A stretch of DNA of 64,000 nt. Origin: Augochlora pura (Eukaryota; Arthropoda; Insecta; Hymenoptera; Halictidae). The notes under the pieces were generated by a model. The model saw only the letters and a program-made list of their open reading frames with translations, had not been told where the DNA came from and ran no database searches. Positions 35,737 to 49,010 of this stretch are shown here, piece after piece (within the stretch, counting starts at the first letter, position 1; every line of letters starts with the position of its first letter). The translations under genes were made by a program, and so were the position numbers. Where the stretch lies: positions 18,972,001 through 19,036,000 of the forward strand of contig NC_135774.1 of assembly GCF_028453695.1 (NCBI RefSeq), written 5' to 3'.

Positions 35737-38700
35737 CTCGCTAATTAAACAAAGTGACACATTTTCAACAGCGTCTTCCATCGCGGCCACCGTAAACTTC
35801 CGCCATCCGTCACGCCGAATATTCGTCGAAAAGAGTTAATAGACCGTAATTGAGTTAATCCTCTTACACACTAATATCCGGCGTGATCCGCCGCGGTATT
35901 TCACTGCCGGAGGCCTGCAGCGCGATGCTTAAATCACAAAAGTTTCAAGAACTTGCTATATTAAATAAACTTGCGCGGGGAAGTATTTCCACGATACCCG
36001 AAGCGGCCGGAAGGATTTCCGGGGAATTTCGTTTAAAAAGCTTGACACTCGACGGTCCTTCTACCAAGATGTGACGCGCGCGACGCCACCGAAACCGCGC
36101 GTTAACAGGCTCGGGAGCTGGTGAAACAGTGCGCGAAACAAGGCCGAAGCGGATGGAGAAACTCTCATTACATATCAGGAAATCGGATTTGCCCTTAGCC
36201 GTTCATTCTCTCCTCGAGGTTCGCTCTGCTCAACCCGTGGACTCGATTCCTCCGCGTACCACTTGTTCTTACGGTACCGGAAGTTTATTTTCCCGCACGT
36301 AAAATCTATTCTTATAGTGCAATTTTCACAGAGAATTGATATATTAGCGCAGATTAATAAGTAAGACTCGCGATAGCGCCATAAGAAGTTATATAGCATT
36401 ATAATAATAATACAGTGTGTAATGCTTAATATTAACATTACATGCTTGAGAGATGGTCAAAAAATGTTTACGAAATATTAAACGTATATTTGTGTTATAA
36501 CAATGTTCATTTATAAATTTTTTATTCTTTATTCTTGCCTTAATTAATATTATTTAATATTATAATATGTTGAATGTTATTTAATACTTCTATATAATAT
36601 TATTTTTGTTATTTAATATAGTAAACAATATTTATAGCAATATTCCTTACATGGACACAAAATCAATTTCATACGTTACATGGGCCAACCATTTAAAACG
36701 CAACTTGAAATGAAATTAGAAGTTAAAAAATTATGAGTTCTTAATATCTTAACGATTTTAATTTTTACAAAATCTTAACAGACAATGAGTAGAAGCTGTT
36801 GGTTGTAATTAGACATAAATTTTTTATCCGGAATGTCAATGCTTTTAGTTTACCTCTTATTTCATTTCCACATGTTTTTACTAAAAAGCAAACAAAATAA
36901 AACATTACGAATGTTGAATATCTTCTATCCGAAAAATATTAAATTAATTAGGCCAGAAATTAAATCGAAGGCACAGTGATCGATCGTCCTACAGTAACCG
37001 GCTTGACTGTCCCATATTGTCAATATAATGATTTATTCATGAAGAATCTTCGCTTAGGTCTACAGCATGTGATGTCTGTAAGCTTGGGGCATGATTACCG
37101 TGCAAAAGGTTTGACCAACCGTTTCAACCATTCATCTATTGTAGGCTTGCAGGACCTCGAACAATATTAGTACCCCAATTATGATATTACCGCGACGTAT
37201 TGTACGTGCGTGGATGGAAAGCTTTATTCGGTCGAACTGATCCTTTCTCACGTCTGTCATTTTGGGGAGGATTAATTAAAATCTTACTCGGTGGTTGAGT
37301 ACTGAAAGGTTAGAAATGAATTCACGCTCGATGTAAGAATAACTACTATAGTATAGTATAGCATAGTAATAGTTATATTACAGTATTACGTACTATAATA
37401 TAGTATCGTAAAGTAATAGTATTAGTATAGTACTATTATTCTACTATATATATAAAAACTACGAGCTTGCAAATATTAGAGTTTAGAGCAAGGTTACTTG
37501 ATAATGAGATCTCTCCTTTATCGGATTTATGACCAGGTTAAGGTAAACCATCTAAAAAACATTGAATCCCAACAACTTCAGCTTTTGTATCTCAACGTAT
37601 ACGGTTCAAGTAGATCCTCCATAAACGATATATTAACATGTTAGTGGAGAGTTTGTTTAGAAAGGTACGACGGGACAGCGCCGGAAGTGGTGGCCGCAAG
37701 ACGTTTCTGCTTCCCTCCGTTTCGTCGCTCCGCGACCAGTCTCGCGTGCAAACCGGGCGAGTAAAAGCAAGAGCAAGAGAGACACAGAGAGAGGGGGAGA
37801 GACCGAGAGGGAGAGAAGCTCGAAACTTTATCGAATTTGCGGTCGCGAGGGCCGCTTTCTACCAACAACTTTCTCTCTCGACCCTTTCCAGCCCTTCGGC
37901 GCCTTTATTCAGCTATTCCAAGCCCGCCAACCTACAACATGCAACCTCCAAGCTGGCGTACACTGTCCACGAGCGCGTGCAAAACCTACTCTCTCTGGTC
38001 CTTTTTTTCTTGCCGGCTCTTTTGTACGGATTTTCCTTCCATCACGGCAACCAGTTTCGACCTACCCCTCTCGCTCCCGGGGACGATGGGACGACGGTCG
38101 ACCGGCTTTCTTTCGTGAGAGAATGTACGGTGTTTGCCGCATCGTGTAAACAGCGATCGGATAAAGGGCTGATCTTGAACTTTTGCTGCGAGACCCGTGT
38201 TTACGGTTCGACGTGGATTACGGTGCTCCGGGATCAATTATAATTCGGACTGTTTTATAGGATTCTCATGGATACTAGTATGTGATTTTATTAATTTTTG
38301 GACGATTTTTCTCTTTTCACGGGGTGGTGTGATATTGCAAAGATTGCGGAGATAACACTGTTTCAAAATATTATAAGCACACTACCGTCTAAAACTATTA
38401 GGACACTTACAAAAAATTAAATAAATTTGAGGAAGCGACAGGAAATCATTATATTTGTTTACTTTATTTCTAAATTAATTGCATTGAGCCGTATATAATT
38501 ACATTATAATAAAAGTAACGTTAATTTTTTCAAAGAAAATTGAATTTTATTTTCTACAATATGTATATTCACCGCGTTTTTATAATTGCTTCTTGGTCTA
38601 ATTTCGGGATTCCTTTTATTAGTTTATTTATTATCTGAGATTTTATTCAGTTGCATGGTTTTTTATAGTAAGTTCCACATAGTCTGGAAACAAATCATAT

Positions 38701-38886
38701 ACGTTTTTAATTAACAACATGCAATAAATGAGTGAATTAATTGCGTAAGTGACGAACACTTATAACTTAACGTGTAAATTGCAAAAGTACGATGCAATAA
38801 AAATATAACATTAATCAAATTGAAATTTGTACTAAATGAACAAAAGACCTAATTAATTGATTGAGACAGATTGAAACAGTTATGAT
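35737..38886. other. Intron stretch with a GC-rich block
   Basis: Low-complexity TATAGTATAG-like sequence lies at 37345-37450. A GC-rich block at about 37640-38240 holds a 201-codon plus-strand frame and overlapping minus frames. Its composition (Arg, Ser and Leu rich, GAGA-type runs near 37770-37820) and lack of motifs argue against a gene. A mariner-like end (ACTACCGTCTAAAACTATTA) lies near 38382. Confidence 0.4.
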
Positions 38887-39051
38887 TAGACTGCAAAATT
38901 TATGCAATTATAATAAATGAACTGCGGATTTTATGCATTTTTACGACTAAAATGAATAAAATGAATAAAAGAGGACTGACGATTTTATAAAACTTCAGAT
39001 TCTTATAATAAACGTAGACAATTATTATTTTCCATAAAAATTCGTAGTCTA
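38887..39051. mobile_element. Small MITE with 5-bp target duplication ATGAT
   Basis: It starts TAGACTGCAAAATTTATG and ends TTCGTAGTCTA. ATGAT flanks it on both sides (38882-38886 and 39052-39056). Related TAGACTGCGGGTTTTATGCA occurs near 62390 and an AGTCTAG end near 39121, so it belongs to a family. Confidence 0.7.
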
Positions 39052-39056
39052 ATGAT

Positions 39057-39421
39057 AACAATGACTCGGTGAAAGGATAAATCATATTGTAGAATAACTT
39101 TTACTTTCTACAAGTTCCGCAGTCTAGTTTCCATAATATAAAATAATTCCATAATTCTTGTAACTGTTATTTTGCAGTTTTGATTTGCGTAATAAATACA
39201 TTGCATTTCTTCTAAATATTAAATGTATGAATTTTATATTTAGTATTATTTTATCACTTTTATATTATAGAACTATTGAAAGAAAAATAAGGCAGATATT
39301 TTCATGTTTCTTTTAATTTCTTTAGTTTCTCAGTTATAATTATTGAGTTGTATACAGAAATCAGTGCAATAATAATCTCATGTAGTATTAACATTTCGTA
39401 TTGTCACAATGTTATTTACAA
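39057..39421. other. AT-rich intron sequence
   Basis: Nothing was recognised except a possible second MITE end at about 39117-39125. Confidence 0.35.
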
Positions 39422-40308
39422 TGTTACGAGCCGAGGGCCGGTGCACACGTAGCCGGAGGTAAATGAGTTTGTGCGGATATTTTGAAAGGAATGCGCGGAC
39501 TGGCCGATGCCTATTTCATCACCGGGTCGCCACCTAGTAAGATAAGGTTTCACGGACTGGCCGTTGCCTATTTCATCACCGGGTCGCCACCAGAAGGAAA
39601 TTGCGTGGACTGGCCTCTGCCTATTTCATTAACGGGTCGCCACTGGGGGATAGGTTTGGTTCACGGACTGGTCGTTGCCTATTTCATCAACGGGTCGTCG
39701 CTAGGAGAAAATTGCGTGGACTGGCCGTTGCCTCTGTCATCACCGGGTCGCCACCTAGATAGGAAGTTGGTTCCGTGGACTGGCCGATGTCTCTTTCAAC
39801 ACCGGGTCGCCACTTGATTGGGTAATGGGGTTTTGGATTGATTCTAATTTTGTCTCGTAACTTCGAAAGAAATATTAATCGATACACCTCGAGCGGCAAA
39901 GGTGTATCGTTGTGCGATCGTTACCAACAACTGACTCGAACTGGGAAATGGAATGAAATAACTTGTGCACTGAATTGCAAGTAAAACTAATATAATCTAA
40001 CAACTTCAGTCTATTACAAGTGTGTAAGTGTAGCGTACGATTCGCGATCGTCCTAAGACACGCTCCCTGGTTTACGCACCAAGTCGGCGGAGACTAAATA
40101 CCTTCGTATACGTACTAGGTAATTATATGCGTGAAAGAGAAGTGAGCTCGATCGATTACTTGAAAGATACGGATAGACTTGAAACTGTCCGATGAGGAGA
40201 AAAATCTTAGCCCTTTTATATGCAGCTGAACTAGAAAATTTGGTAGTGGGGACCGGGCCTACGTAACCCAGATCACACCGCGGATGGTACCGAGAATCGG
40301 GGATGTGT
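39422..40308 (-). mobile_element. LTR copy 4, reverse orientation, U3 end truncated
   Basis: It starts TGTTACGAGCCGAGGG (inverted 3' end). It contains the minisatellite array, the tail, the hairpin at 39881-39908 and the promoter block (CTTTTATA at 40213-40220). Similarity stops after the CCGAGAATCGGGGATGTGTCA-like block, so the outer TGTTACGTACGG start is missing and no target duplication is found. Confidence 0.75.
39497..39830 (-). repeat. Six-unit minisatellite within LTR copy 4
   Basis: GGACTGGCC-type starts occur at 39497, 39554, 39606, 39665, 39718 and 39776, giving spacings of 57, 52, 59, 53 and 58. Each unit has CTATTTCATCA(C/A)CGGGTCG or a close variant. The alternating length suggests a two-unit repeat. 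The open frame over it (39482-39817) is a by-product. Confidence 0.85.
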
Positions 40309-41177
40309 CAGAAACAATCGATCTGTATAAAAATAATTAGTACAACACGTTTATGTTCATGTACTGAAATAATCTGAACAGATTTGTTGGGGCGTCACGG
40401 CGTCGATCGGTATTAGCGACGAAGTATGACGCTATAGGTATGGACTGTATAAAATGTTGACTTGGAATTTAACTCACAAAACTTATTTAGCCTACTATAA
40501 TACACTTTGGTCTTAGGTTTTAGAATTCTATCACAGCTCTATCGTCTGTATCTATGCTACGTGTTCTATACTATGTTCGATTCTATTATCTGTTCGATTC
40601 TGATCTCTATTCGATTCTGTATATCGTCGCACTAGGTTTTACGAAAGCTCGGTCGCAGGATAAATTTGGTAGAGGTTGAAAAAATATCTAAGTAGGGATA
40701 GGAAGAAACTCTGTGGTAGGGGGTGGTTTCGCAACGTTTGACAGAGATTTCCTCCAGGTCTGACTGTACCGTAAAAATAGAAGTTCGCGGAACGGTCGCT
40801 AGCCTGCCTTGGGCCTTCAGGCCTCTGTCCGCGCAGCCCTTTAGAAATCCCCGAGGGTTATGATGCCAGCATTTGCTATTGAGACCGAAAACAAGAGATT
40901 GTAAACCGATAAAATATGCGTCACGCGAAATATTAAAATTACTTGATAGTTCGGTTCCTCAAAAATAGCCTTTTACCATTACTAGCACCATAAACTGTAA
41001 ATTGGTCTTCCTTATTTAAAGATCGTTCTTGAGGCCCTATGTCCAGGACTCAACAAGATTCATTAATGTACTGTCCGTTGTTTGAAAGAAGTCCGTCGTT
41101 TCGGCAGAGGGGCAAAGGGGTCGCCACTTTTCTATGACCTCCTGAAACCCACTTCTATTGATAAACGTGAAGACCCA
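40309..41177. other. Unclassified intron sequence, moderate GC
   Basis: GATTCTATTATCTGTTCGAT-like short repeats lie at about 40565-40620. A TGTTGGGGCGTCACGG start at about 40387 with TATAAAA about 60 bp downstream could be another LTR, but no matching end was found. Confidence 0.3.
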
Positions 41178-41352
41178 CAAGCTAATCGACGCGAGGAGCA
41201 AGGGGGATCGATCTCCCACACCACCTAATCACGTCTCTTGTTCAGCGCGCAATTTAGCCAATAATAATCAAAAGTCTGCAATCAAAACAAAATGGAAGAG
41301 GCTAGGTGGAGGGAACGACCGATTTCCCTTGCTTCTTGCATCACTTAGCTTC
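41178..41352. repeat. Inverted repeat (about 33-bp arms)
   Basis: The left arm, with AAGCTAATCGACGC and GAGCAAGGGGGATCG, pairs with the right arm, with CGATTTCCCTTGCTTC and TTGCATCACTTAGCTT. The loop is about 100 bp. Short frames on both strands over it are artefacts. Possibly a remnant of a fold-back element. Confidence 0.5.
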
Positions 41353-41570
41353 TAAATAGTATTAATATTACATTCATATTCACATTATTACATTTAATAT
41401 TACTAATATTGCATTCAGGCTCTTGACGTTGTACGTTAACATAGGCGTAAGATATACTCGAATAATACAGTAAATCCCAAAAGTATTCGAACACTAGTAT
41501 AACTTTGACTTTTACGCCATGTATTTAAATAATATATATATGTTGAAAGAAAAAAATCCTTTACGGTGTA
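41353..41570. other. Intron sequence with a mariner-like end
   Basis: CAGTAAATCCCAAAAGTATT at 41468 resembles the Tc1-type terminus at 14149 (reverse). No partner end is visible before the gap. Confidence 0.35.
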
Positions 41571-41665
41571 TTAACGCTTTGCAGTCGAAGCTATTTTAAC
41601 TGGAAATTCAAAATATTTATTCAATTCTATAACGTTCCCATTTTCTACAACTTGAAATATTTTAT
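41571..41665 (-). mobile_element. MITE of the 26165 family cut by an assembly gap
   Basis: TTAACGCTTTGCAGTCGAAG and then TATTTTAACTG match the reverse complement of the right end of 26165-26405. The rest is lost in the 100-N gap. Confidence 0.55.
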
Positions 41666-41765
41666 NNNNNNNNNNNNNNNNNNNNNNNNNNNNNNNNNNN
41701 NNNNNNNNNNNNNNNNNNNNNNNNNNNNNNNNNNNNNNNNNNNNNNNNNNNNNNNNNNNNNNNNN
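41666..41765. other. Assembly gap, 100 N
   Basis: Fixed-length run of 100 N within a repeat. Confidence 0.95.
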
Positions 41766-44700
41766 AATGAAAGGTAGAATTGACATTCCTAAAACACTTG
41801 GTGCGTCGAATTTCAGAGGGAACGTATTCGCCGCTCTTTCAAACCCAGCCAGTCATGTAATCCAGCAGCGTCTTATCCCTCTTGTAAAACGATACGCTCG
41901 AGATCCCATTGCTGAAGAAGTCATTACCGTCTCTGTCTGCAAAAGATCTTCGCTACACGAACAAACCCGTTCCCTTACCGATTTCCTCGATAGAAGCGTT
42001 CCACCTTTGTCCAATCTTCCGCCGGCGCAGGTAAAGGAGACGGCCGGTATGTTTTTAATATGCATAGCTTCGCAGTATATGCAGTTTAGTTGCAAATTTC
42101 TTGTTGTTCCGGGACCTTCTTTCCAGATAATTTCGTGCCGGGGAATTAAGTTTCGGGTTCTTTGAATAATTTTCATCCCTGCTGGCCGAAGCTAAAGGAA
42201 ATGCGTGTTTCTGGCTACTGTACGGATTTTAGACAAGCGAATCCCTCGTCTTACATTATTTAAGATATGGCCGAACAGTTTTGTAGTTATCGAATGAAAA
42301 CTATGAAAACGAAGCCAATTTTAGGTTACAATATTGTGTTAATTTTTACTTGGATGTTTGTTTGTAAAGAGACTGTGTTACCTACTCTTTGTATTTATTT
42401 CTCAAGTGAATAGACCTTGTCTGACCATTGCATGTTTCCTCTACTTAAAAGTGACTATAGTTCATGTGGCTTTCAAAAACTGACAAAGCATTATTCATTT
42501 AGATTTTTCATGTGTTTTATTATAACTAGAGCTGTCAGGAAAATAGATGAATGAAATACAAAATTGTGAATACATTAGAAGAATTTCAAAATATTATTAC
42601 ACGATTTACGGACTGTCCTAGAATTAAGTAACTATATGTATATTCTTCCCACTGGGCGATTAATTGTTTGACAAGTTAACATAATTATTAAAGTAAGGTT
42701 ATTTATAAGTTGAGAATAATATATCAAGTTCTCCACACTAAGTTATAGTTCGTACATCTCATTTCCAAAATATTAACACTTGAAAATGCAGAATTCTAGT
42801 TATAATGTAATACAGCAACGAACTTTCCGATTAATTTATACGTGAATAATTTGCATACTTCGGAAGGATCTATATTTTTTGAGATTGTTCAGAAAAGTTC
42901 CGAAGTTGATTTTATCGTATACAGACTGCATCAATATAAATGTTAGTTCAATCGATCGACTCGCGATTTCCCATAAATTTGACATACTTTCGCATTCGCT
43001 TCACTGAGTTTCGAATAACAGATACACCACCAACGTTACGATATTACAATATTACAACGTTACAATAGTAGATTGAAATGCATTGATGATTCGATCACAA
43101 TGAAAATTCCCTAATTTTTTCTGTCTCTTAAATTTCGAAACCACGATATTTTGTAAAATTGTCTTACAACTAGAGAAATTTGTAATTAAACTGAAAAAAT
43201 TCAAGGAAAGCTGGAGAAATGCTGTATCAAATTAAAAAATGGTACAATATATAAAAATTTATTTTAAAGATGAATCAAATTTTCAAGTTATTTATTTTCA
43301 AGACCGAGTTGAACTTTCACTGTTTTAAATAATATTACAGAATGCAATCCGAATTAATATTTCACTAATTAGTTACTGAAAATAAATAGCTGTGAATCTA
43401 TATGCAAAATAAGAACTGTCTGCGTTAGAAGAAAAGTGCAACATTTTCTTTCTTTTATATACAATAACTTCAATAAGTTTGAATACATTCACATTCTTAA
43501 TTTTGTTTAATCTTGTCACTATTCTATGGTTCACGTATCCATTCTTGCCATAAATGCATAAAGTCTAATAATGCACAGTATAATAATTACCATATTGTAA
43601 AGTTTCCATCGCAGTTAATTATAACTAATTTTATTATAAACTATAGCTAGTCAAGCTACATTAATTATAATTAGTCTAAAGAGTTTACGTATTTGTAATA
43701 AAAATGAATAGATCAAACATTACCTTCGACTAGGAAGATAATTAGTAAAAAAAGAAACGTTATTTTCATCAAAATTATGTTTCTTCTATTTAACACAAAC
43801 AATTTGTATTTTGCATAATGATTCGTCCTCCGCTTATCCGTCACAACTTATCGTCAAAGTTAAATGTTTAAAAACTGTATTTTATTTATTTATTTGAAAC
43901 ACATCGATTAACATAAATGCAAACAAACTATACATACTTCTAATGAAATTGCAAAAGTAGATGCTTTAAAAAAAACTGTACATGGGTCTTTACAATCAAA
44001 GTACAAGCTTCAGAATTGCATTTGATTAAATAATACATTAACGGTCAACATATTCCGTTAATATATCTGAGGGAATGTTTGCATTCGATGCTGTTTGGAA
44101 ACGATTCTCGAGACGGTATATTTTATTGTACGGCCAATACGATCGGACCAATCGTACCAATCGGGCCAATCCTATCGAATCGTATCGCAAAATGTATTAT
44201 TAATTTCTTGATGCGGTGGAAGTGGAAGGCAATCCAGAGCTCGCCTTTAGCGGGACGAGAGCCCGGTTTTCTGGGAATAAAGCTTTTGAAGCGTTCACCG
44301 CCGCGAAAAAAACAAATGGCGATGTTTGACGATACCATCCCGCTAAATAAAACGAATTGCCGCTACGTGCGCATCTAGCAAAAAGTTCGCTCGCGGCGCC
44401 GTTAAATCAATAGCCCGATTGTGATTGTATAAAAGCGATTCGTCAGTCTAGATTCATTACAACAAAAAACGTTCGGCCCGCCGGACGGTTCAATTTCGTT
44501 CCCCATTCATTTACCCCGGCAATTACAAATCCGTTTTATACTTTCTTCTCGGTTTTTTTCCTATCGAACTAATAGCGAGCATGCTCGTAATTATCTTTGG
44601 GCGTCGCTCGTAAGTATGAGACAGTTTGATTTTTTCTGGACGGTTGCGATCGGTTTTGAAAAACGATTCATTTATAGGCTCGGCTCGTAGATTGGCGCAA

Positions 44701-47700
44701 GAATTCTTACGGTTTCGAAGCGATTTTTACAATGCATGCAAGAAATATTCGATTTTTGAAGAGAGTAAATTTTTCAAATTGCAATTATTTTGCAACAATT
44801 TCGAACATTTTTCTGACGCGCTAGCTAAATAAGTAGCTTTCAAAAAATTTCAATTTTGAAGTAGTTGTTTTGTTTTAAAAGGTGTACGAACAGTTTTTGA
44901 AGTCATTGTGAATGTATAATATTTGCTTGAAATGTTTGTGTTTAATAATGTTACTGTAACTATGTTGAATTTTTATAGAAAATTAAATGGACGTCTAATT
45001 CATTTCTGCTAAACCAATAAATAAATAAATATTGTTAATAAGAAAGAAATTTACTTGTTCTGTTGAAATAGCGGAATGTTGTTGCCTTTTGTATAATTCT
45101 CCATTACATGGAAGAGTTAATAGAGGTAGAATATTTTTTTTTTCGCAACCGATATATACATACATCACCTTGCATGACCGTTTATATTATATCTGGTTCC
45201 CAAAATTCAACGTGAGAAATGTTTGCAAATAATTTTAACCATAAACACTAGGAATACAATTAACGAAAACATAATAAAATATATGATATATGACATAAAA
45301 CCGAGTGTCTTCCTTCAGAACGAACAGCTCATTGTTGCAATTTTAAAAACTGTTTAAGCGAGCCGAAACGAGCGTCGACGGGCACACTTCGTCACCGAAA
45401 AAAGAGGTCTGTTTTCACTCCTTTCTTCCTTTTTTCCTCTTTGTTTCTACTTTTCATCGGCGTGGTTCATCCATTCGTTGATTTCGTTTCGTCGTCCCCT
45501 CTCTCTTTTCGTTTTCATTGCAGCGGAATCCTTTCGCAGTTTATCCCGTTTTGTTTCTGCCTTTTTCCGTTTGTTAATGAAAACGTGATGAGACAATTTG
45601 AATTTGACGAAACCACGTCCGCCAGCGAATAAAACCGCTGCGCCTGCTAAGTTCACGAGTACACGCGGATTCGGAGAGAGAACGGAGGCTTTGTTTGACG
45701 AATTATCGCGAAACAAACGATTTCTCGAAGCTGCGTTGAGATCAATTTTGCAAACGAGCGTTTAATAACTGTTCAGAAAATAAATAGAATCATTAATTAA
45801 ATACAAAAACTAAGATCGTTGAATTTAATTTCTCATGTTTGTTAGTGCTATTATCATCACGATATACAAGATAAATTATATAGCAGTTTCATTAGATTAT
45901 ATATTACTATAAATCGTTTATTAAACTATTATAATTACATAAATATTGTCTCAATTTAGGCTATTGATAATAAGCCAATTTTTCTGGACACTGTGATTCT
46001 TAATTAAACAATCGTAGCGTACAGTGCTCCTAGGCAGATGTCCAATTAAAATCAGTTATAATAGTTCAAAAGTATTGTTCAGAAAAAAACTAATTTTAAT
46101 TTACTATTGTCTCAGTAATCATTATTAAAGATACCTTTGTAACTATGTAGTATACATCAATATATTTTAAGAAATGTTACATTATTGTCATAATTTACCT
46201 CTCTACAAAATAGAATATTTACTTTATTCGCAAGATTTTCTGCTTCTAATGACTTTGAACATCTTTTTTAAACATACGTAGACATAAATAAATACGAATT
46301 GTACACTATAACATTCTCTAAAGTATTTATTAAACTATGTTTTACCTGTCAATTATCGACAATCCGCAAACATCGATAGCACCGAAGTAAAAAGAATAAT
46401 TTCGAAATATATTCTACTAAATAGTAGCATTAATTTGTTTATTATATAAAATACAGTTTATTAACGGCATAATTGAGGTCTAGCTGGCCAGTCGGTATCG
46501 TACGTCTCTCCCCAATGCATACCATAATCGAATTTCAGATAAGCTGTAATTGGACGTCAGCTCTGATCCAATTAAATTCGCAAAACAGTAATGCAACCAT
46601 TTCTCAATCAAATCAGAAGATTCAAGCAAAATTATGTGAACCGTTTAAGCGAAATTACAATCGATCGAAATTCTTCCAAATTTCATAAACCGAGTACTAT
46701 ACGATTTTCAAGTTTCAGAAGTATACCGTAACATAAGAAACAAGAAACATACTCATCATTTTACAGCAAGTGCATTCGCTTTACATTTATCGAAATTACT
46801 CGTCATCAACAAGAGTTAATAACATTAATAAGTTGAGGATTGTGTAACCACACGTTTTAATTATTTTTAATGCATGTGCTGACGCGCAGGTGATTACATA
46901 ACTTTGAAAACAGAAATCAGTCGATGTAATTATCATGCAGCGGATTTTATTGTTTTTAGCAGCATTCATTTTCTTTTCTTTTTGAGATTTTATCATTTAT
47001 AGTATAATTAAAAAAATATGAAAAATATCAAAAGAGACTCGAAATGTTGGATTAATGTTATTAAAGAAAGAAAGGAACTAAGGCTTGCAAAATTATGATT
47101 TTGCATAAAGATGCGCATTCTAACAATATTATAATGTCTTTGTAATTTCGTTACCTTTGTAATTAGACACTAAACTAACAAAAGAGTTGTATCCAGGCGA
47201 GTATAATATGGACTTTACAGTTCACATTGGCTCGATATCACCGCAAGCTCATTTCACCTAATTTTTGATTATTTTTTGCAAGAGTATTTACCGACATTGT
47301 GCCGGTATTATACCGAAATATGGTTATAGAGGTATTATATTAAAATATGACTGCGATCAGAAAATTGTGCTTCGTATACCACAGTTGGGTATTGTTCGAA
47401 TTATTTCGAATAAATATTCATCCGAGATAATTATGGGAATGAATTCTGTTTCGTCAAACAGTTTATTCGAATAACGATTATTCATTATTCGTCATTAATT
47501 ATACGATCCACTTATTCGAATTATTTATTACTTCATTTAAGAACCTTCAACCCTTTGTCAAACTCAGAGGAGTCTCATAATTTCCAACAACAATCTGATA
47601 AGTATGGACGTAATTCCGTTTTTTAACTTAGAATAGAACTCTGTTTTCTCATCTTGAATATTTCTGTATTGAAGTAAATCTAGGCACACAATGGAATTCG

Positions 47701-47886
47701 ATGTTCTGTTTATTTTACAAAATTATTTCGATCTTGTAAAGTGAAATTAAATAATCGAAATTAATTGTCATTAATTTTGTTAAAACTTGAAACTATTATT
47801 GTTGAATATTCACATTATTGTTCGATGAGTTGATATTTCCAGATAATGCAATGTACTTTAAAATATTTATTTAATGTGCTCCAAGT
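41766..47886. other. Long intron stretch
   Basis: The 132-codon frame at 41767-42165 and smaller ones at 44079-44378 and 45441-45632 show no known motif and no splice context. Most of the stretch is AT-rich. Short CCAAT-containing units repeat at about 44130-44170. No exon was seen. Confidence 0.4.
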
Positions 47887-48081
47887 AAGAATGGCAATTG
47901 AGCGATGTTCTGTAATAGGTTCTTTTATCTTAGAGTCAAGCTACACGAATTAAAAGATGTAAAAGTATACAGATTTGCGATTATAAGGGTGACAATTGAG
48001 CGGTGTTTCATAATAGGTATTTTTACCTTAGAATCAAGCTACAGGAGTTAAAAAATTTAAAAGTAAACAGATTTGTGATAA
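47887..48081. repeat. Two-copy tandem repeat, 98-bp period
   Basis: CAATTGAGCGATGTTCTGTA at 47895 recurs at 47993 as CAATTGAGCGGTGTTTCATA. Both are followed by TCAAGCTACA and AAACAGATTTG-type blocks. Confidence 0.75.
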
Positions 48082-49010
48082 TTGTCGGTCGAAAGTTCAA
48101 AAAGTCCCAACGAAACTGAAATTTTCGCGATCTTTAATAGCACGTATCAAGGTCACCGTGTTTCGATGAAATTAGTAACTAGTAAAAAATGCCGGTATTC
48201 GCCACGTCAATTTGTTGGTAAATCCGTGATCCTTTCGTATCAGTCGTCTCTCGTGTTTCAATAGCCCATTGGAAGGCGTCGGTCCGCGACCATAGTTTCG
48301 GCAAATGACGCCAGCCCGGACTCCAGTCGGCTTTCTCCCTTGATCCCTTCGGTTGCGCCACTGTCGTCGTGCCCTTTCCAAATCCAATACATCGTCCAGT
48401 AATTTGCGCCCGCGCTAATACGTTCCCGGGGCTGGTTTCCGACTGTCTTCTGGCCATTTTTCCCTCGGCGTGACGCCGATGCGTGCCCACGAGCACGCAG
48501 GAACACGCCCGGCCACGCCGAGCCGGACCACGCACGCCTAAGCGCGTGCAAATGGAATGGGAGGGGCCGGAGGCAAAACTCCGGAAAATTGAAATTAATG
48601 AATAAACCGGTCACCCTTCCTCTCGTTCGTGCGCTACGCAGCTTCGGGCATGCGAGAACCCAGCGCGGAAAACCGTCGGGGAACAATGGGGAAACGCGGC
48701 CGCGATAGGACCGACGATATAACGACGACACGGAGCCGAGGGATTGTCCTTCCTTCCTTCCTTCGCTCGTCCTTCGGGGACTTTGCGATCTTCTTCGTGT
48801 TCCGTTACAGGCGACAAATGCTTTTTTAATGAGTTCCGCCGGCGCGATGGCCGCGAGCTGGGCGTCGCGCCGGGATTTTGTACCGTGATGAATTATGCAG
48901 GCCGGACGCGACTATCGGGTGCTAGGATACGGTCACGAATTGTTTTGGAATCTCTTTGCCGAGCAGGGTGGTTCTAATGTCCGCGGTATTTCCGCCTTGT
49001 TAATTTCCAG
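48082..49010. other. Intron end, GC-rich
   Basis: From about 48290 the sequence is GC-rich with many overlapping frames on both strands (for example 48258-48731 minus), none with recognisable domains. It runs up to the kinase exon acceptor at 49009-49010. It may hold regulatory sequence or simply follow the local GC rise seen around the coding exons. Confidence 0.4.

Noticed and set aside
37638..38243. 201-codon plus-strand open frame
   Set aside because: GC-driven and containing low-complexity GAGA-type sequence. Minus-strand frames overlap it and no motif was recognised.
39482..39817. 111-codon frame with repeated WTGRCLF-like peptide
   Set aside because: It is the translation of the LTR minisatellite. 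Unit length varies and the frame is not kept in copy 3.
40387..40900. Possible second LTR type beginning TGTTGGGGCG
   Set aside because: There is a TATA-like sequence downstream, but no matching terminal inverted end or target duplication was found.
41767..42165. 132-codon frame next to the third gap
   Set aside because: No recognisable family. A minus-strand frame of similar length overlaps it and there is no splice context.
48258..48731. 157-codon minus-strand frame and neighbours before the kinase exon
   Set aside because: Overlapping frames in several phases of a GC-rich intron end. None continues the receptor frame or shows a domain.
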